64,000 bases of DNA from Dryococelus australis. Lineage: Eukaryota; Arthropoda; Insecta; Phasmatodea; Phasmatidae. The stretch is taken from NCBI GenBank assembly GCA_029891345.1, contig CM056993.1:230111265-230175264 (forward strand), read 5' to 3'. Both the position numbers and the translations under genes were made by a program. Shown in pieces: positions 25,454-38,036 of this stretch (positions are counted from its first letter, which is position 1; each line of letters opens with the position of its first letter). Under the pieces are notes generated by a model. It saw nothing but the letters and a program-made list of their open reading frames with translations. It was not told where the DNA came from and did not search any database.

Positions 25454-26318
25454 CCATATTTACCGCATTGTAAGCAGACCCCTAACTTTTAAACCCTCAA
25501 AAAAAGAAAATAACACAACACCAAATGCAAGCCGAATTAGGGTAAGGTCTATTGTGACAGAGTTTTCACATCCAGTGTATGGTTTTGTCAAAGGGGGAGA
25601 AAGAGACAGAATTAGCAAAAAGATGAGACAGCTAGTGCCACACTGCAGCATGAAGGGGGAGGGGGGAGGGAGTAGGAGAAAGCAAATGGGGCTGCTTGTT
25701 GTGGTGGACGCGACAAAAGGGATGGGGGGTGTTAGGAGCAAGAGGGGGAGAATGCTGATGATAAATTGATGAAAAGGGGTGGGGGTGGGGAGAAGAAAAA
25801 GAGATGAAAGAGTGAGAGGGTGAGGAACAGAGCTTGAAGTAGTGTGGGTGTGGCAATATGGAAGGAAGGCGGCAGAAGGAAGTAGAGGGGTATGGGCGTG
25901 GCTACACGGGAAGAGTAAGGAAGGAAGCAGAGGGGTGTGGGCATAGTGTGGGGAGGGAGGATGGCCTGGCAGGGGAAGGGAGGGAGGAGGAAGTAGAAGG
26001 AAGTGGTCAGCAACTACGTATACTCCACAACTGCTGCCGACTGCTGCTGCAACTTTGTTAGAGGTCAGACACAGCCACGCAATAAGGGGGTGAACTTTAC
26101 ACAAAAATTGTGCATTTGCATGAACTGGGACCACTTTATTATTATTATTTGAGCTCCAACAGTACTGATAACTATATACTGTTCATTTTATCAGCTTGTT
26201 TTATATACTGTTGGTCGGAACTGTACGTAATATTGCTTGTCTCAATTATAAGCCGAGGCGTGGTTCTAGAAGATTCGAATTGATAAAAAGAGGTTTGCTT
26301 ACAATGCGGTAAATCTGG
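25454..26318. mobile_element. TA-flanked inverted-repeat element (865 bp, Tc1/mariner/pogo-like MITE)
   Basis: The left end CCATATTTACCGCATTGTAAG and the inverted right end CCAGATTTACCGCATTGTAAG match at 22 of 23 positions when extended to 23 bases. Both ends are flanked by TA (25452-25453 and 26319-26320), as expected for the Tc1/mariner/pogo group. The interior is strongly purine-biased (GGGGGAGG-rich, 25640-26000), which creates a 224-codon Pro/Ser/Leu/His-rich minus-strand frame (25460-26134) with no domain. I regard that frame as fortuitous. Confidence 0.75.
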
Positions 26319-28289
26319 TAAATCATGTAAAAAAAATTACCTTATAACACATCTCTGCTCAAAAAGCAGACAGTAACAAGACGGCCACAAAGCAGCAAGT
26401 ACAAGCAACCACATTAAAAATAAACGACAGCCGTTAAGCGAGTTAAGTTACATCCAAACATAATTTATATAGGCGACAGAAACCAAAAATTTTGATTGAA
26501 ACACCCTGTACTACAGATTGCCTCGTTCACAACTTAACTATACCCTAATTAAATACAAACTACTTACACTCAACTACAGGCCATTATCAGACACAACTCA
26601 TAAATCACCGTTAAAATCGACACGCGACACCCCATCAAAACTTAACAAATCCTGTTGGTTCTCGAAGAAAGATGACGCATGATGTCTTTTACCACTCGAT
26701 TAATAAAACAACTTTGCCTCATCAATGCGTACCTCCCTGTTGTATCTGGCAGGGTTTGAACTGAAGTACAACCTACCAGAGTGACTACAGGATATGCCCC
26801 TTGTCACGGGAGCTATTACAGATGCCACCAAGTTGTACTGTTCATCCGCGGTTATGATGCATGCCAGCCTCCCTTAAGTATAAGTAAGCTGTCAGGCCGA
26901 ACAGCGGAGACCGCATTCCGAAGCCAGGTAGTTCTACAATGCGCCGAGATGGCACCCCTATCTGACACGGCCCAGCAGACAGCCCAAGCAAACGATACCT
27001 GGTTCTGCCCCGAGTGGACGTCACAACCACCCATCACCCACCAGCCCAGACAAGGGCGACCTGGCAGAGTGCATGCGGCTAAGTATGTTAGTCTGTCTCC
27101 AGTAGCTCGCTCTATCACCTCGTGCGCTGAGGCACTCTACTGAAAGCCAGGTCCTCACAATACACAACAAGCTCATCGGCGACTTAGCCTATATCTACTA
27201 AATCTTCAAGGGGTTCTTCAGTAGTGACACCAGAGGCTCCTAGTCCTATCAGAGACTCTGCACTAAGCCTCCTGAAGAAGTCTTCAAGTCCCCCTCTAAT
27301 TGTCCACCCTTCTGGTGACACCAACCACTGCCCTTCTGCTAGCGGTAAACACCCCACTGCCCTACAGGTACGTGGCCCCCGTAAGTCCCTTCTAGACAAT
27401 GGTGCAAGTATAGTTAGGGAGAGTTGTTTTCATAGCAGCTAAGCCAAAACTACCTTGTTCAGCTTAGAACCAAGTCACCTTCTCCTGGCGCGTATAGTTT
27501 ACTTCCGTTTACTTGGATAGGAGGTAGTATGGGCCACCGGGTTTATTTCTACTGGAATAAAGACGTATTTCTGCTAATCAAAGAGTTTTTTTTCAGAGGG
27601 TATTTGTGCTAAATTCTACGTAGACACCACGTCCATCAGGGTTACGCAGTAGACCAGTAATTATACTCAACATATTACTAACCTAGTGTAGGACTGTGGC
27701 TCCCCTTCAGGGACGCATGTACGTCATAATATACACATTAGAAGGCCACCTGTAATGTGCACACCGTGTACAGTAAGGCAGAGCCATGACCACTAAACAG
27801 TCACTCGAAAAGGCGGTTAGTCAGTCAGCAAAGGTTGTACTTCATCAACCGCACTGAACTGTGCCACAGAGAGTACTCACCTGGTCCTGGATGTCTGACA
27901 CCTTTTGGACCCACACCCAAGAGTTGTTGGCATGCAGTCTGAGGAAAATACACTGCTCTGTATCCACCGCACTCAACTTTGCCGAATTTAAGAGTAAATG
28001 GTGTACCTCTTGCCTGTACGGCTGCGACCTTGGCAGAACACCAATGCTAGGGACCATCGTCGCCTGCTCACCCCATATGAGGCCCATAGTAGTTCCTCCC
28101 AATATGCCACACACCTGGAGGAGTGGTGCTTAACGCCAAGTTAGAAAGGCAGCTACCACATCTATCACCAAGCAAGGTTGCAACCCAGAGCCACCTGCAC
28201 TCTGCAGTCTTAACCTCTGGGAATGAGCTCAAGCCGCCCGACAACTAGAGAGGCCTCACCATCCTACTCCCTCCCCTTCTTTATTTTCA
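26319..28289. other. GC-richer stretch, no supported gene; possible decayed LTR element
   Basis: The stretch from about 26740 to 28140 is richer in GC than its surroundings. It has an AATAAA near 27555 followed by T-rich sequence, similar to an LTR polyadenylation region. Overlapping open frames on both strands (26781-27143, 27861-28133) have no recognised domain. No terminal repeat pair was found. Confidence 0.3.
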
Positions 28290-28650
28290 GCCCCAGTGAA
28301 GACAGCAGGGATCCAACACCCCATCATCGCAGCCTTCCTCCAGAATGAGGACATTCCGTATGCCATCGCCAACCCCTCGTTCAGGGGAAACCGCCACGCT
28401 CTGGGCCACGACCAGCTCAAGCAGCCACAGTTCCACCTACACACCAGGACTCAGCACCAGTGCCAGCCGCCGACTGCCTTGCCGCAGCTGAAACAGCAGC
28501 CACTCCAGGCCACCATCAAGCAACGTAAACCCATAGTAGTGGATCCACCGACCCGTAGGACAGTAATGGCAGTTCCAGACTTTGTACCCAGCCACCAGGC
28601 CACGCACTCGGTGCTTTACACAGGCAGTGCTCCAGTGCACAAGTGTTAAC
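28290..28650 (+). repeat. Unrecognised repeat family, copy 2 (possible coding relic)
   Basis: The 117-codon frame from 28296 parallels the one at 19779 (QLKQQ...TIK...RRTVMAVPDFVPSHQAT versus QLEQQ...IIK...HRIVTVTTDFVLTRQAT). A pyrimidine-rich TTCTTTATTTTCAG lies immediately before the aligned segment (about 28277-28290) and looks like a 3' splice site. That could mean an exon of an unknown gene or a spliced retroelement. I do not recognise the product, and the match could be a non-coding repeat translated by chance. Confidence 0.4.
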
Positions 28651-30012
28651 GTCGGACTTAACAAACCCCGTGTTCCAGACAGACGAGACCAAAACCAGTC
28701 CCGACTGTGATGTTGCCCTCAGCCACGAAAGGACGTCACACATCAAAGAGTAGTAACAAATGCTCAAGACGAATGCCGAGTGCCAGAAAGAAGAGTGGGC
28801 AGCCCAATACCCCACCTAAAGTACTGGCTTAACAGACAAAGTTGAAAATGTGAATGTGCAAAGAGAGGGGGAAGATCAAAGAGCTTACAGTTAGGAAGGG
28901 ATAGCTGAGAAGGAAGCTGAGCATGCACACAAGTGCGTAGTAGACGGGAGACCGAGATGGCACCACTAGTAAGATGGTCCAAGCACCAGAGGTACACCCT
29001 TGTTATCATATGAGAACAATTTGCCTTCAACCACAGAGAACATTAAAATTATAAATTATTTTCTAATCCTCAGATGAAAATCTTTGTCTATCCCAGGGCT
29101 GCCACCACCCCTGAAGCTGAAATCTTGGTACTTGTATACAAAATCCTGTAAAATCCTTGAATCATTGGGTCAAATCCTGTAAAATCCTTGGAATAAAAAA
29201 AATTGAAAATTGCAGAAAAAAAGTGGACATGAAAGACTTTCACACATTTAATGTAGTTGTTTTGGTTTGAAATGTACAAACTATGATAATTATTTTCTCC
29301 ACTTTCACTTATACTTTCGTTTATACGACTGTAACTGCGATAATTTTCGCTTCCTCACCATTGTGATATCAATACCAAATGCAAAACACAGTCACCAAAT
29401 TCGGATTGCATGCATAAAAATGGCAATTTGCGGCAAAGGTTTTTTTCAATAACGGCCTTGACCTTTGCATATGATCATACAGCCAGGAACAAAAATACAT
29501 AGGTAACTGTATACCCACGCCAGTGAATAATTAAATAAAATATTTTGGGGATACACTGTTGAAGCAATGGCGTATGTCCAAAATACTTTGCTTAATCAAT
29601 CACCCCTGTTGTAAGAATCTTTCAAAACAAATGCATCTATGAAACTGACATACACCGCTGTGGGTGCTACTGTCGCGTGTACGCAGCAGCCACTTTGAGC
29701 AAAGTGCATTAAAAAAAACATATTGGGTTTGGATTTTTCTAGTGTGCTAAAATCCATAAAAATAGATAACATCCGTTAAAACGGCAGGCCAGTTCTATCC
29801 CCATAAATATTACAAACTGTTTTCTGATGAATATAAACAAATAGTTTTCTTAACTTTTAACTTCAAAACTGTCAGCATTTTCAGTAAGAAATAATTTAAC
29901 TTATCTAATAGGATGACACACAAGAAGAATAAAAATAAACATTGTCAACTGTTTCTCTTCACTGTTTAAAAATATAATGTAAGATAAAGAAATGTGTTTC
30001 AAAAAGACTTAC

Positions 30013-30189
30013 CTCTTCTGGCCAGCCAAATATGGAGAATGGGAAAAGGCCAGAGGAGAACCACGTATCAAGGACGTCATCATCTTGAGTCAACATGATT
30101 TTGGAAGTAGGCGCATTAAACTTCTTGGCTGCTTTCTCTAGTGCTTCTCGTTCTGTACGACCACTCACCCAATAGTCATTGTCACATGC
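30013..30189 (-). CDS. ValRS: Valyl-tRNA synthetase, exon 4 of 5 visible
   Basis: The exon has 59 codons, phase 0 at both ends. It begins [20 protein letters not shown] and includes the conserved [20 protein letters not shown] segment. [22 protein letters not shown] is a ValRS hallmark in the catalytic core. The acceptor has a long pyrimidine tract (GCCGTTTTTTTCAG pattern right of 30189). The donor is GTAAGT at 30012. The frame continues directly into the next exon (GWPEE then SEDL), as in animal homologues. The intron to the next exon is about 9.4 kb. Confidence 0.95.
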
Positions 30190-31153
30190 CTGAAAAAAAC
30201 GGCAAAGTAAGGAGCAGATTGCCACTGAAAGTTTGTTCATCTTTGTCAAGATGTTTACATGCACCTCGTGTACTTACATTATTACCAAAGTATGTCAAAT
30301 TTCGGAAATCAAAACCTATTAAAACTCAATGTTAAGCCTGAAAGTTATGTAGATCTTAGTGAAAATATAAAATTAAACACCTATGTGGTAATAATAACAT
30401 GTTTTCTTGTTTTCAAGCTCCGTTGAAATGGGGTAAGTAGTACATTTTATTGTTTTCTAAGTTACATGGCAATGGTGTAAATGAATGACAAATTCTTAAA
30501 ATGATACATTTTGTTAATTTGCCCTTTGAAGATTAAAGTAGAGCTGAGCAGGTACTAATACCTGATATTAAAACCTGGCAAGTATTCAGAATACCAACTA
30601 CATGAACCAAACACTTTTTAAGGGGATACAGAAAAGCAATATCCTCTTAGTTCTTTTCTTCATCACAATTTATGATTGGCAAACCATATTGACAATATTT
30701 TTCTTCATATTTAGGTCTGATTCAGAAGACACAAATCTTGATTCTTCATGCTGCTTTGGCAAGCCAATTTTTAAACCTATAGAAACACTAATTTATAACC
30801 TACAAACAAACACTCCTTACAAGCAAATCTCATAAAATGTCAATATTTCAATATGTGCGACAGCTTTGCAATAATGCATAAGGTTGAAAGTTTCTGCAGT
30901 AGTGTAAATATTAACTCAGCTGTAAATGTGGTGTAGTAATAAATATTAATTGGTTATTAAAATGCTACTTACAAGATTTTATCCTACGAAAATACCAAAT
31001 TATTCCATACGTATTTTTTGTTTGTGTTGCTATTTAACACACTAAGAAATCACTGCAAGTTGAACAACATTTTTAAAAATTGATTCGGTGGTCTACTATC
31101 TGCTGGCTGTCCTGTTTCACCCTCCCCCTTATTTTGGTAGCTATACCATTATA

Positions 31154-31196
31154 GTGAGTGAGTGAGTGAGTGAGTGCGTGAGTGAGTGGGTGGGGC
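31154..31196. repeat. (AGTG)n/(CACT)n tail of the LINE
   Basis: The tetranucleotide GTGA repeats about nine times with two substitutions, directly against the target duplication. It therefore forms the 3' tail of the LINE copy. Confidence 0.85.
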
Positions 31197-31240
31197 GCTT
31201 GACAGAGAGGTCATTAGCGCCCACGAGAATGTTAAGAATA

Positions 31241-31540
31241 AAATGCATTGAAAACCTCCACAGGAAAGAAAAACAAGAGTCAGGTAAAGAAAATTACAAA
31301 AAACCCCCATGGGAGGAAAAACGAGACAACTAAAAAAAGGTAAAAACTAAAAACCTCCAGTGGAGGCACAAACGAAAGGTAGATAAAAACAGATGAAAAC
31401 CTCCACAGGAGACAAAACCGAAAGTCAAAAGAAAAAGGTATAAAACCTCCACAGGAGGTAAAACCGAAAGCCAAAAGAAAAGGGTAAAACCTACATAGGA
31501 GGCAAAACTGAAATCAAAAAAACGCCAAACAAAACAGGAT
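31241..31540 (-). repeat. LINE 3' UTR tandem repeats
   Basis: About five degenerate units of 45-60 bases share AAACCTCCACAGGAGG followed by AAAACCGAAAG. They are seen near 31250, 31350, 31393, 31443 and 31490. CCTCC...GGAGG makes each unit a small palindrome. The unit array makes long fortuitous frames on the minus strand (31280-31587). Confidence 0.75.
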
Positions 31541-31661
31541 AAAATACCCCAGATGAGCAACAACACAAGAACAAAAGAACAAATCACAACACATTAAAAA
31601 GACTCATTGAATGTAAAAATGGGAGTACGCCGCTCACAGATGGACCTCTAACACAGAGAAT

Positions 31662-32472
31662 TCACCGTAGGTTGTCAGAAAGATGAAAAGAGCAACGAGC
31701 CTGGCTATACCTGCGACACTCAAATAAAATGTGCTGCGCAGTCAAGGGAATGCTCCAGGTATCACACTCAGGAGGGCGTTCACCATGAAGCAGGAATTTG
31801 TGTGTCAGACAAGTGTGCCTGATACGAAGGCGAGAAATCACATCATCTTGCTTGCAGGTACACGAAACAGGACGAGCGCAAACTACCAAGTCAGAGATGG
31901 CCCGTAGTTTGTTAGACAGCAGAAGAGAAATCCATGCCCGCTTCCAAGAATGCAGCACATCGCACATAGGGATATGAGGATCACATAATGGAATGCTGCA
32001 TGCATCTTCAGCCGCCATATATGCTGCTTCATTGCCCGGGATGCCCACATGGCCTGGAACCCACAGGAGGACAACATGAACACAAATCCGCACAACCCCC
32101 GCCAGTTTCTCCCGGATCATTGAAAGAAGCAGATGAACTGTGGAGCCAGATTGAATGGCTGTCAAGGCACTCATCGAATCGGAGCACACAAGGCATTTAT
32201 GGTAAAACTCCCTACTGATAAAACACAAGAGCCTTGAAAACAGCCAAAAGCTCTGCTGTTAAAATACTGCTGGATGAATGATGGCAAAGAAGGTCATCCG
32301 ATTTGGAACCATCCAAAAAACAGCCACTGAACACAAAAGACACATCGACAAAAAGGTGCTTGTAAACAAAAGAAGGAGTGGTCAGCTTAGGAAACTCCAC
32401 TAGGTCGAGGCGTACCTCAACCTGCATCGTCAGCCAAGGCTGTTCATAGCGAGAGGCAAAGGCAACACACAC
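31662..32472 (-). pseudogene. LINE ORF2 RNase H and C-terminal zinc-like motif
   Basis: An RNase H domain is split in two frames: GCFLDGSKSDD and ILTAELLAVFKAL (about 32250-32340), then CLVCSDSMSALTAI (about 32180) and LLWVPGHVGIPGNEAAYMAA (about 32020-32060). These supply the D, E, D and second D of the active site. Downstream HILFECRRYSQAR resembles the C-terminal Cys/His region of I-clade elements. A frameshift at about 32220 separates the two halves. Confidence 0.85.
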
Positions 32473-32984
32473 AAAGGTAAATCATACCTCTTCAGGGTAT
32501 GTGCAAAGCGTACAGATGCTGGCTGAGGAAAACCTGGCTTAGCAGAGTACAATCGTTTATTGAGCAGATGGAGAAAAGCAGTGTGGTGAAGGTGCAAAGA
32601 GTCCGAATGCACCCGCATCCCATAGGAAAGCAAAAGTTGGCCACGCCTGTAATGGAGGGGAGGTTCACCAGCTACAGCACATAAACCGACAACTGGACTT
32701 GTGCAAAAAGCCCCAGTCGCAATGTGAATACCAGCATGGTGAACACTCGTTAACAATTTAAGCACAGATGGCCTAGTAGAAGAATAAACAACACTGCCAT
32801 AGCCTAGTTTGCTACGGACCAGGGCACGATAAAGCCAAAGTAGGGTGACTGTGTCAGAACCCATCACGACCATTCAGAGTTTTTCAAGAGATTCAAGTCC
32901 CTTACACAGCGAGACTTCAGGAAATGAATATGACAACACCAAGTGCGTTTACAGTCAAATAAGAGGTCTACAAACTTGACGGTA

Positions 32985-33871
32985 CTAGAAACAGGCAAAA
33001 CAGAGCCATACAAAAGAATCTCGGGAGAACAAATATGCCACGTCTACAGAAATGGACCACCTATGTCTTAACAGTGGAAAAGTGTAATCCACAGCCCTGT
33101 TGCTGAGGCGGTGGATGGCAAGCTGGACCTGACGTACTGCCATGCGTAGACATGCAGCATGGCAGAAGATAGAAAAGTCATCCACATACAGCGCACATTT
33201 CACAGGTGGTCGAACGACACACACAATGCCATTGATGGCGATAGCAAACAGGGTAACACTCAATATGGTTCCCTGTGGCACACCGTTGTCTTGAACAAAC
33301 TCCTAAGAATAGGAAGCACCACTGCGAACCCTAAAGGTATAAAAGTACTTAAGTTGCTGTATGAAACCAGGAAGATGTCCATGAAATCCCCAAGTGGACA
33401 ACTGTCTAACGATACCATGTCACCATGTGTCGTATGCCTTCTCCAGGTCAAAGAAAACAGCAAGGAGGTGCTGCCCTGCAAAATGGCAGTCTGTATAGCA
33501 GCCTCGAAACTGACCAAATGATCCACCGCAGAACGATTTCGGCGAAAGCCACACTGAAGAGGCGATAATAGCTGCCAGGTCTCAAGGCAGTATACCAGAC
33601 GTGCATTAACCACACGCTCCATGGTCTTACAGACACAGCTGGTGAATGAAGTAGGACAATAGTTGGAAACTTCCCATTTGACTCTCCCTGGTTTCAAGAT
33701 GTGCACAAAGGTCAACTTGCACCAACTCAAGGGGAAAACACCAGAGGTCCAAATTTTAAGAAATTTTGGCAAAAACAATTTCCCATCAAGTGGGAGGTGT
33801 TGCAACATAGCATAATGAATATTGCCACGGTCAACATATGTATGCTTCGAGTGTGATAAAGATTGCTCCAA
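32985..33871 (-). pseudogene. LINE ORF2 reverse transcriptase
   Basis: The order on the minus strand is SWCKLTFVHILKPG, CKTMERVVNARL, LSPLQCGFRRNRSAVDHL, then after a frameshift MPQGTILSVTLFAIAIN and CALYVDDFSIF. The YVDD catalytic motif survives at about 33180, but the frame around it is broken (a shift between 33260 and 33300). The thumb and linker continue to about 32430 with LxYGSVVYSS and related pieces. The product would copy the element's RNA at the nicked target. Confidence 0.88.
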
Positions 33872-34142
33872 CTCAAGAAGGGTAAAAGGCTAGTTGTAGT
33901 CCTCCTCACTCAAGCCACCAAAGTGGACACCCACCGTCTCACACGTCTCCTTGATGGCTTGAAATGAGGGAGTGTAAAGTGCACTGCTAAAACCCACTAT
34001 AAATATTGGCCCAATAAATCTGCTACGTTTGTCCCCTCGGTAACAATATTGTTGTTGACCCAGAGGAAAGAAACCTGTGTGGCGAGAGATTGTCCGCACA
34101 ATTTCCGAACATTGTAACAGATAAACTTACTGGTATCATGTA

Positions 34143-35100
34143 TCATGAGTGATGAAATGAAGTCCTTCCAGGATTTCCGCAGGCTGTCCTTGATGACACG
34201 TCGAGTGCGAGCTCAACAGACACGGAAGAGCTCCAGGTTAGCTTGAGTGGGGTGAGTACTAAAGTGTCTGAGCACACGTCATCGAGCATGGACAGCATCC
34301 CTGCATTCATCACTCCACCAAGGAACACGCCTACGACCACAAGGTGAAGATTGGGGTATAGCAGTCTCCCCAGCTGACACAACAGAGGTGAAGAGTTCAA
34401 CCGCCACAATCACGTCAAGAGGAACCTCAGCAGTGAAGTGCAGGGAATGCTGGAAATGTGCCCAGTATGCTTTCTTAAGCACCCAGCAAGGTGGTATGGA
34501 TGGGGCTGCAACCAAAACGTGATCTAACACAATTTGGTAGAGGTCACTTCCACAGAGATCTGGGTATATAGACCAATTAAACTGGGTGACCAAAGCTGGG
34601 CTACAAAAAGAAAGATTGATGCAGGATGAAGTGCCAGTATGGGTGGTGAAGTATGTAGGAGTACCAGTGTTCAACAGGGCAATATGAGAACTGGTGAGCC
34701 ATGACTCTACCACACGACCCTAACCATCCCTGTGGTCTGAACTCCATATCTGATTGTGAGCACTGACGTCATCAACTATCAGAAATGAAGGAGGGAGCTG
34801 AGATGAAAGGACCTCAAAATCAGCTGACCTTACACGCTGGTGGGGGGTACATACACGTTACAAACAGTGACAAATATACAGAGGAAAACCCTGACCGCCA
34901 CTGCCTGCACAGCAGTGTGAAGGGCAGCAGCTTCATTGTAAATGGAATACTTCACCACAAGACAGACACTGCCACAGGCACAGTCCATCAACACGTTATT
35001 CAGGCAGTAGAATGTGTAACCTCAAAGGGAGGCCGTATCTGTGGGACGAAAGTGCGTTTCCTGAAGGCAAATTACTCTACGGGTGAGGGACACTAGGAGC
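34143..35100 (-). pseudogene. LINE ORF2 endonuclease domain
   Basis: Minus-strand fragments match the apurinic-type endonuclease of LINE ORF2: a DDVSAHNQIWSS-like block near 34745-34780, LNTGTPTYF with GTSSCINLS (34600-34680), and CGSDLYQI near 34530-34550. The family has SDHxPI at the last site; here the catalytic His appears as Leu. A PWWSDECR block follows at about 34290-34310. The frame is split by stops and shifts. Confidence 0.78.
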
Positions 35101-35603
35101 TATTTCAGTTCGTCATGATTATTGAAATATCCTCGGCAGTTCCACTGCATGGACATAAGTTATGGAATGAAAGCGTGCGGAAACAATTACTTCAATTTCC
35201 CTCTATGTCTATTTATCACTGGCTTAAAACCCTCTGAGACTTCACCAGTGTTGTGAGAATCAACATCAATTGCCATCTCGGATTCTGGCTCCGAGGAGAC
35301 CGGACAGTGAGTGGGCTAGTTGATGTGATCCCGCGAACCACAAGTCACTCGCAGGAAGGGATACAAGAGATGGAGTCTTTGGCTGATCTATTCTTTTTGC
35401 TGCAGCCTCCTGACGAGATCTGCTAACTGTAGAATGTTTGGACAGTTTCATTTCAGCTGACCTACACTGTATACTGACATGTAGTCGGGGTCGTCTGGAC
35501 TCCCTGTGGCTTCAGTGTACTCAGAAAATTCAGTCTGGGTAGCCACATTGACTGTCTGTGTACACACATCCTTAACTACTGGGCAAGTATTGGCAACAAC
35601 GTT

Positions 35604-36546
35604 TTAAGGCATAGAAGGCTTCGTGCCCTGGAGAGCATGGAAATGTTTTCGTGCCTCAACAAAGGAAACCTTGTGTGTGCCCCAGATCCGTTGAACAGCC
35701 TGATCCTCCTGGTGCATAGGGCACTCCTTCGACCACACCGGATGGCCTTTGTAGCAGTTCACAGACTTCAGCAGATTACTGCACTCAGGAGTATCTGGAT
35801 GTGGTGGGTCAGCACACTTCGGACAAGCTGGCGGAGTTCGACATTTTACAAAAGAATGACCTAACTGTTGACAGTTGTAGCAATGGAGAGGAGCAGGAAT
35901 CAACTGATTAACATGCACATTCAAGTACTTCGATAACAGAAGGAAGAGCACGCACACCAAAAGTCAAGATGAAAGCAGAAGTAGGTGACTTGACACCATC
36001 AGTAGTCTTCAGCGCATGGCGAACATCTGTGACATACTGAGTTTGCAGCTGACATAAGATTTCTTGTCCCGGGATGTTGATCAAGTCGGGATACCAGATG
36101 ACGCCCTTGCTGGAGTTGAAGGACACATGGGACTTGACCTCAACAGGGAACTTTGCAGTTGCTCCACTGAAAGTCTTCATCGCCAAAGAGTCCCCACGTC
36201 TGGGCAGCATTCAACGTATCTACCAGTAGCTCGCACCTTTCACTGATCTTGCAGTCAGCAATGGACCCCCAACTGCTCCAGCAATACTTTTCATTAGTTT
36301 GAAAGGCGACACCTTTTCACATGTGTACCCTTCTAGTCCACGGATAATCTAAAAATGTGGCATAGGTACTTCACCGGAGTAGACTCATGCAAAACCGAAC
36401 TACAATTAGAATCACTACCTGTGTCATCACGGTGCTGTTTGAAGTGGCTATTGAGGGTGCCACCCTTTTGGGGAGTGCTTTTAGAAACCACGACGAAGGT
36501 CCCCCATACTAGGACTTGTCGGCCTGAGCCTGCCATTACGGGGTGA
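35604..36546 (-). pseudogene. LINE ORF1 (gag-like, CCHC zinc knuckles)
   Basis: The frame starts near 36536 with MAGSGRQVLVWGTFVVVSKS. It breaks several times and resumes at 35604-35960 with CYNCQQLGHSFVKC, CPKCADPPHPDTPEC and a third Cys/His cluster ending in KECP. Three such knuckles are typical of I/Jockey-type ORF1 nucleic-acid-binding proteins, which coat element RNA. Multiple frame breaks lie between the N-terminus and the zinc region. Confidence 0.8.
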
Positions 36547-37326
36547 AAAGAAGACAGCAGTTAGAATACTTCACAAGCTGTGCCGTTAGGAGGGGGACCA
36601 ACCTCCGACAGACCTAAGCAGTACTAATGAACAGCTACCCTTTGTGCTATTCACTGCTAATTACTGCCCCAGTAGCACACCAAAGTGTACACCAGGGCAA
36701 ACCAGGGGCAAATAGTAAACCCTGAGCGAGGCCAGTTTTATTCCCCTACCTGGGAAAACATCCCAGGCTCCCAACTATAGAGGACATCCTTGGGTGCCAG
36801 TTCAGGGGACTTGTGGTTGATTACACCGGCCTCCTCCGTACAGCCATAACAGAACTTTCTGGCAGGTATGGGCACATGGGCTAATCAGCCATGGCATCCC
36901 TCCTACCAAGAAGGCACCAATTGGTGCTATGTGGGTGTATATGTACATGGATACGGGCTCCCCACCTAGAATCACCTACTGGGCTAGTGAGAAGGGTTCG
37001 CTAGACCATCACTAACAAAGGCACCACATATGGTCACACAATTTGAAGGCAGCACTCATTTGTGGGGACAGACCCTCATTAGGAAGAAGGACATCACCCT
37101 GGCCTGAGACGATGCTATAGAAAAGGAAGAAGCAAAGGAACTTGGTGCGATAGAAAGAAAAAAGATGACAAAAGAGAAGAAGATGAAGAAAGAAGCATGA
37201 GATGATGGTCCGAACAAATTTCAGATCCTGATTGTGTACCCGATTAGTTGCCTCTTACGACTGGTATGGGGTGGCTGTTCTGGTATTCTAAAACCCCACC
37301 ACCACACAGGGGTACACCATTATAGT

Positions 37327-38036
37327 TAATTGATATATTTTAACATAATGATTAGGTAAAGTTGAGTTTCAATTATTACATGTGTATGTGCAAGATTTAA
37401 TTATGTTTACAGTGGAAAATAATTTGGCAAGAAACGGAAAAGTAATGTGTGGATGTGTGGAATTTCTTCACAGTTAGCACAGGCAAAGAAAATAAAGCAT
37501 TGTGCAATATTACAAAAGGCCTTGTGTTTCAGTGTGGGAATGGCAGATAGCTTCATTACACTTCAAATTTGAAGCACTTCTTTGAAATGCAACATGCTAT
37601 ACAAAATAACAAACAAAACGTAGGGCTACATGTTCTCAAAATATATGCAACAACTTCATCTAAAGTTTCGAGATGATCAGCAGAAGTTTCAAACCCCGCC
37701 AATAAAACAGAAACTCATGATTGGGATATTTTAGGAATGTTCAATAAACTCATTATTTTACCTCCTTTGCACAAACGACCTAATGAAGTGCAAAAATGAT
37801 TTTCATTGGTTTTGTCGCTTCCAACTTTGAGGGAGGTTTTCAAAAAAAATGATGCATACATGCTCTTTTGTACATACCTTCAACTTGTACAAAACATTTT
37901 CACCAATAAAATTAAGTCACAAATAAAAATGTCTCACTATACTACAATTTAGTTTTGCATGCCACAGGCATTAAATTAAATTATGCAAAAGGTAACATTT
38001 CACTTTTAAACCTTCAAACATACTGTAAAGACATAC
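37327..38036. other. ValRS intron, no feature seen
   Basis: This is AT-rich intron sequence between the LINE insertion and the donor of ValRS exon 3. Nothing else is recognisable. Confidence 0.6.

Larger units (their letters stand above)
31156..37315 (-). mobile_element. Full-length, decayed I/Jockey-superfamily LINE with 11-bp target duplication
   Basis: The element reads 5' to 3' on the minus strand. It is bounded by ACCATTATAGT at 31145-31155 and again at 37316-37326. The 5' end begins GTACCCCTGTGTGGTGGTGG. The 3' end is a (CACT)n tract rather than poly(A). In order it carries an ORF1 with three zinc knuckles, an ORF2 with APE-type endonuclease, reverse transcriptase and RNase H, and a 3' UTR of tandem repeats. 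The RNase H after RT points to the I group of clades. Many frameshifts and stops show it is dead. It lies in the intron between ValRS exons 3 and 4, in sense orientation. Confidence 0.9.

Noticed and set aside
25460..26134. 224-codon minus-strand open frame
   Set aside because: It lies inside the TA-flanked inverted-repeat element and is a translation of purine-biased low-complexity DNA; composition is almost only Pro, Ser, Leu, His and Thr with no domain.
31280..31587. Hydrophobic minus-strand frames resembling membrane proteins
   Set aside because: They are translations of the LINE 3' UTR tandem repeats.
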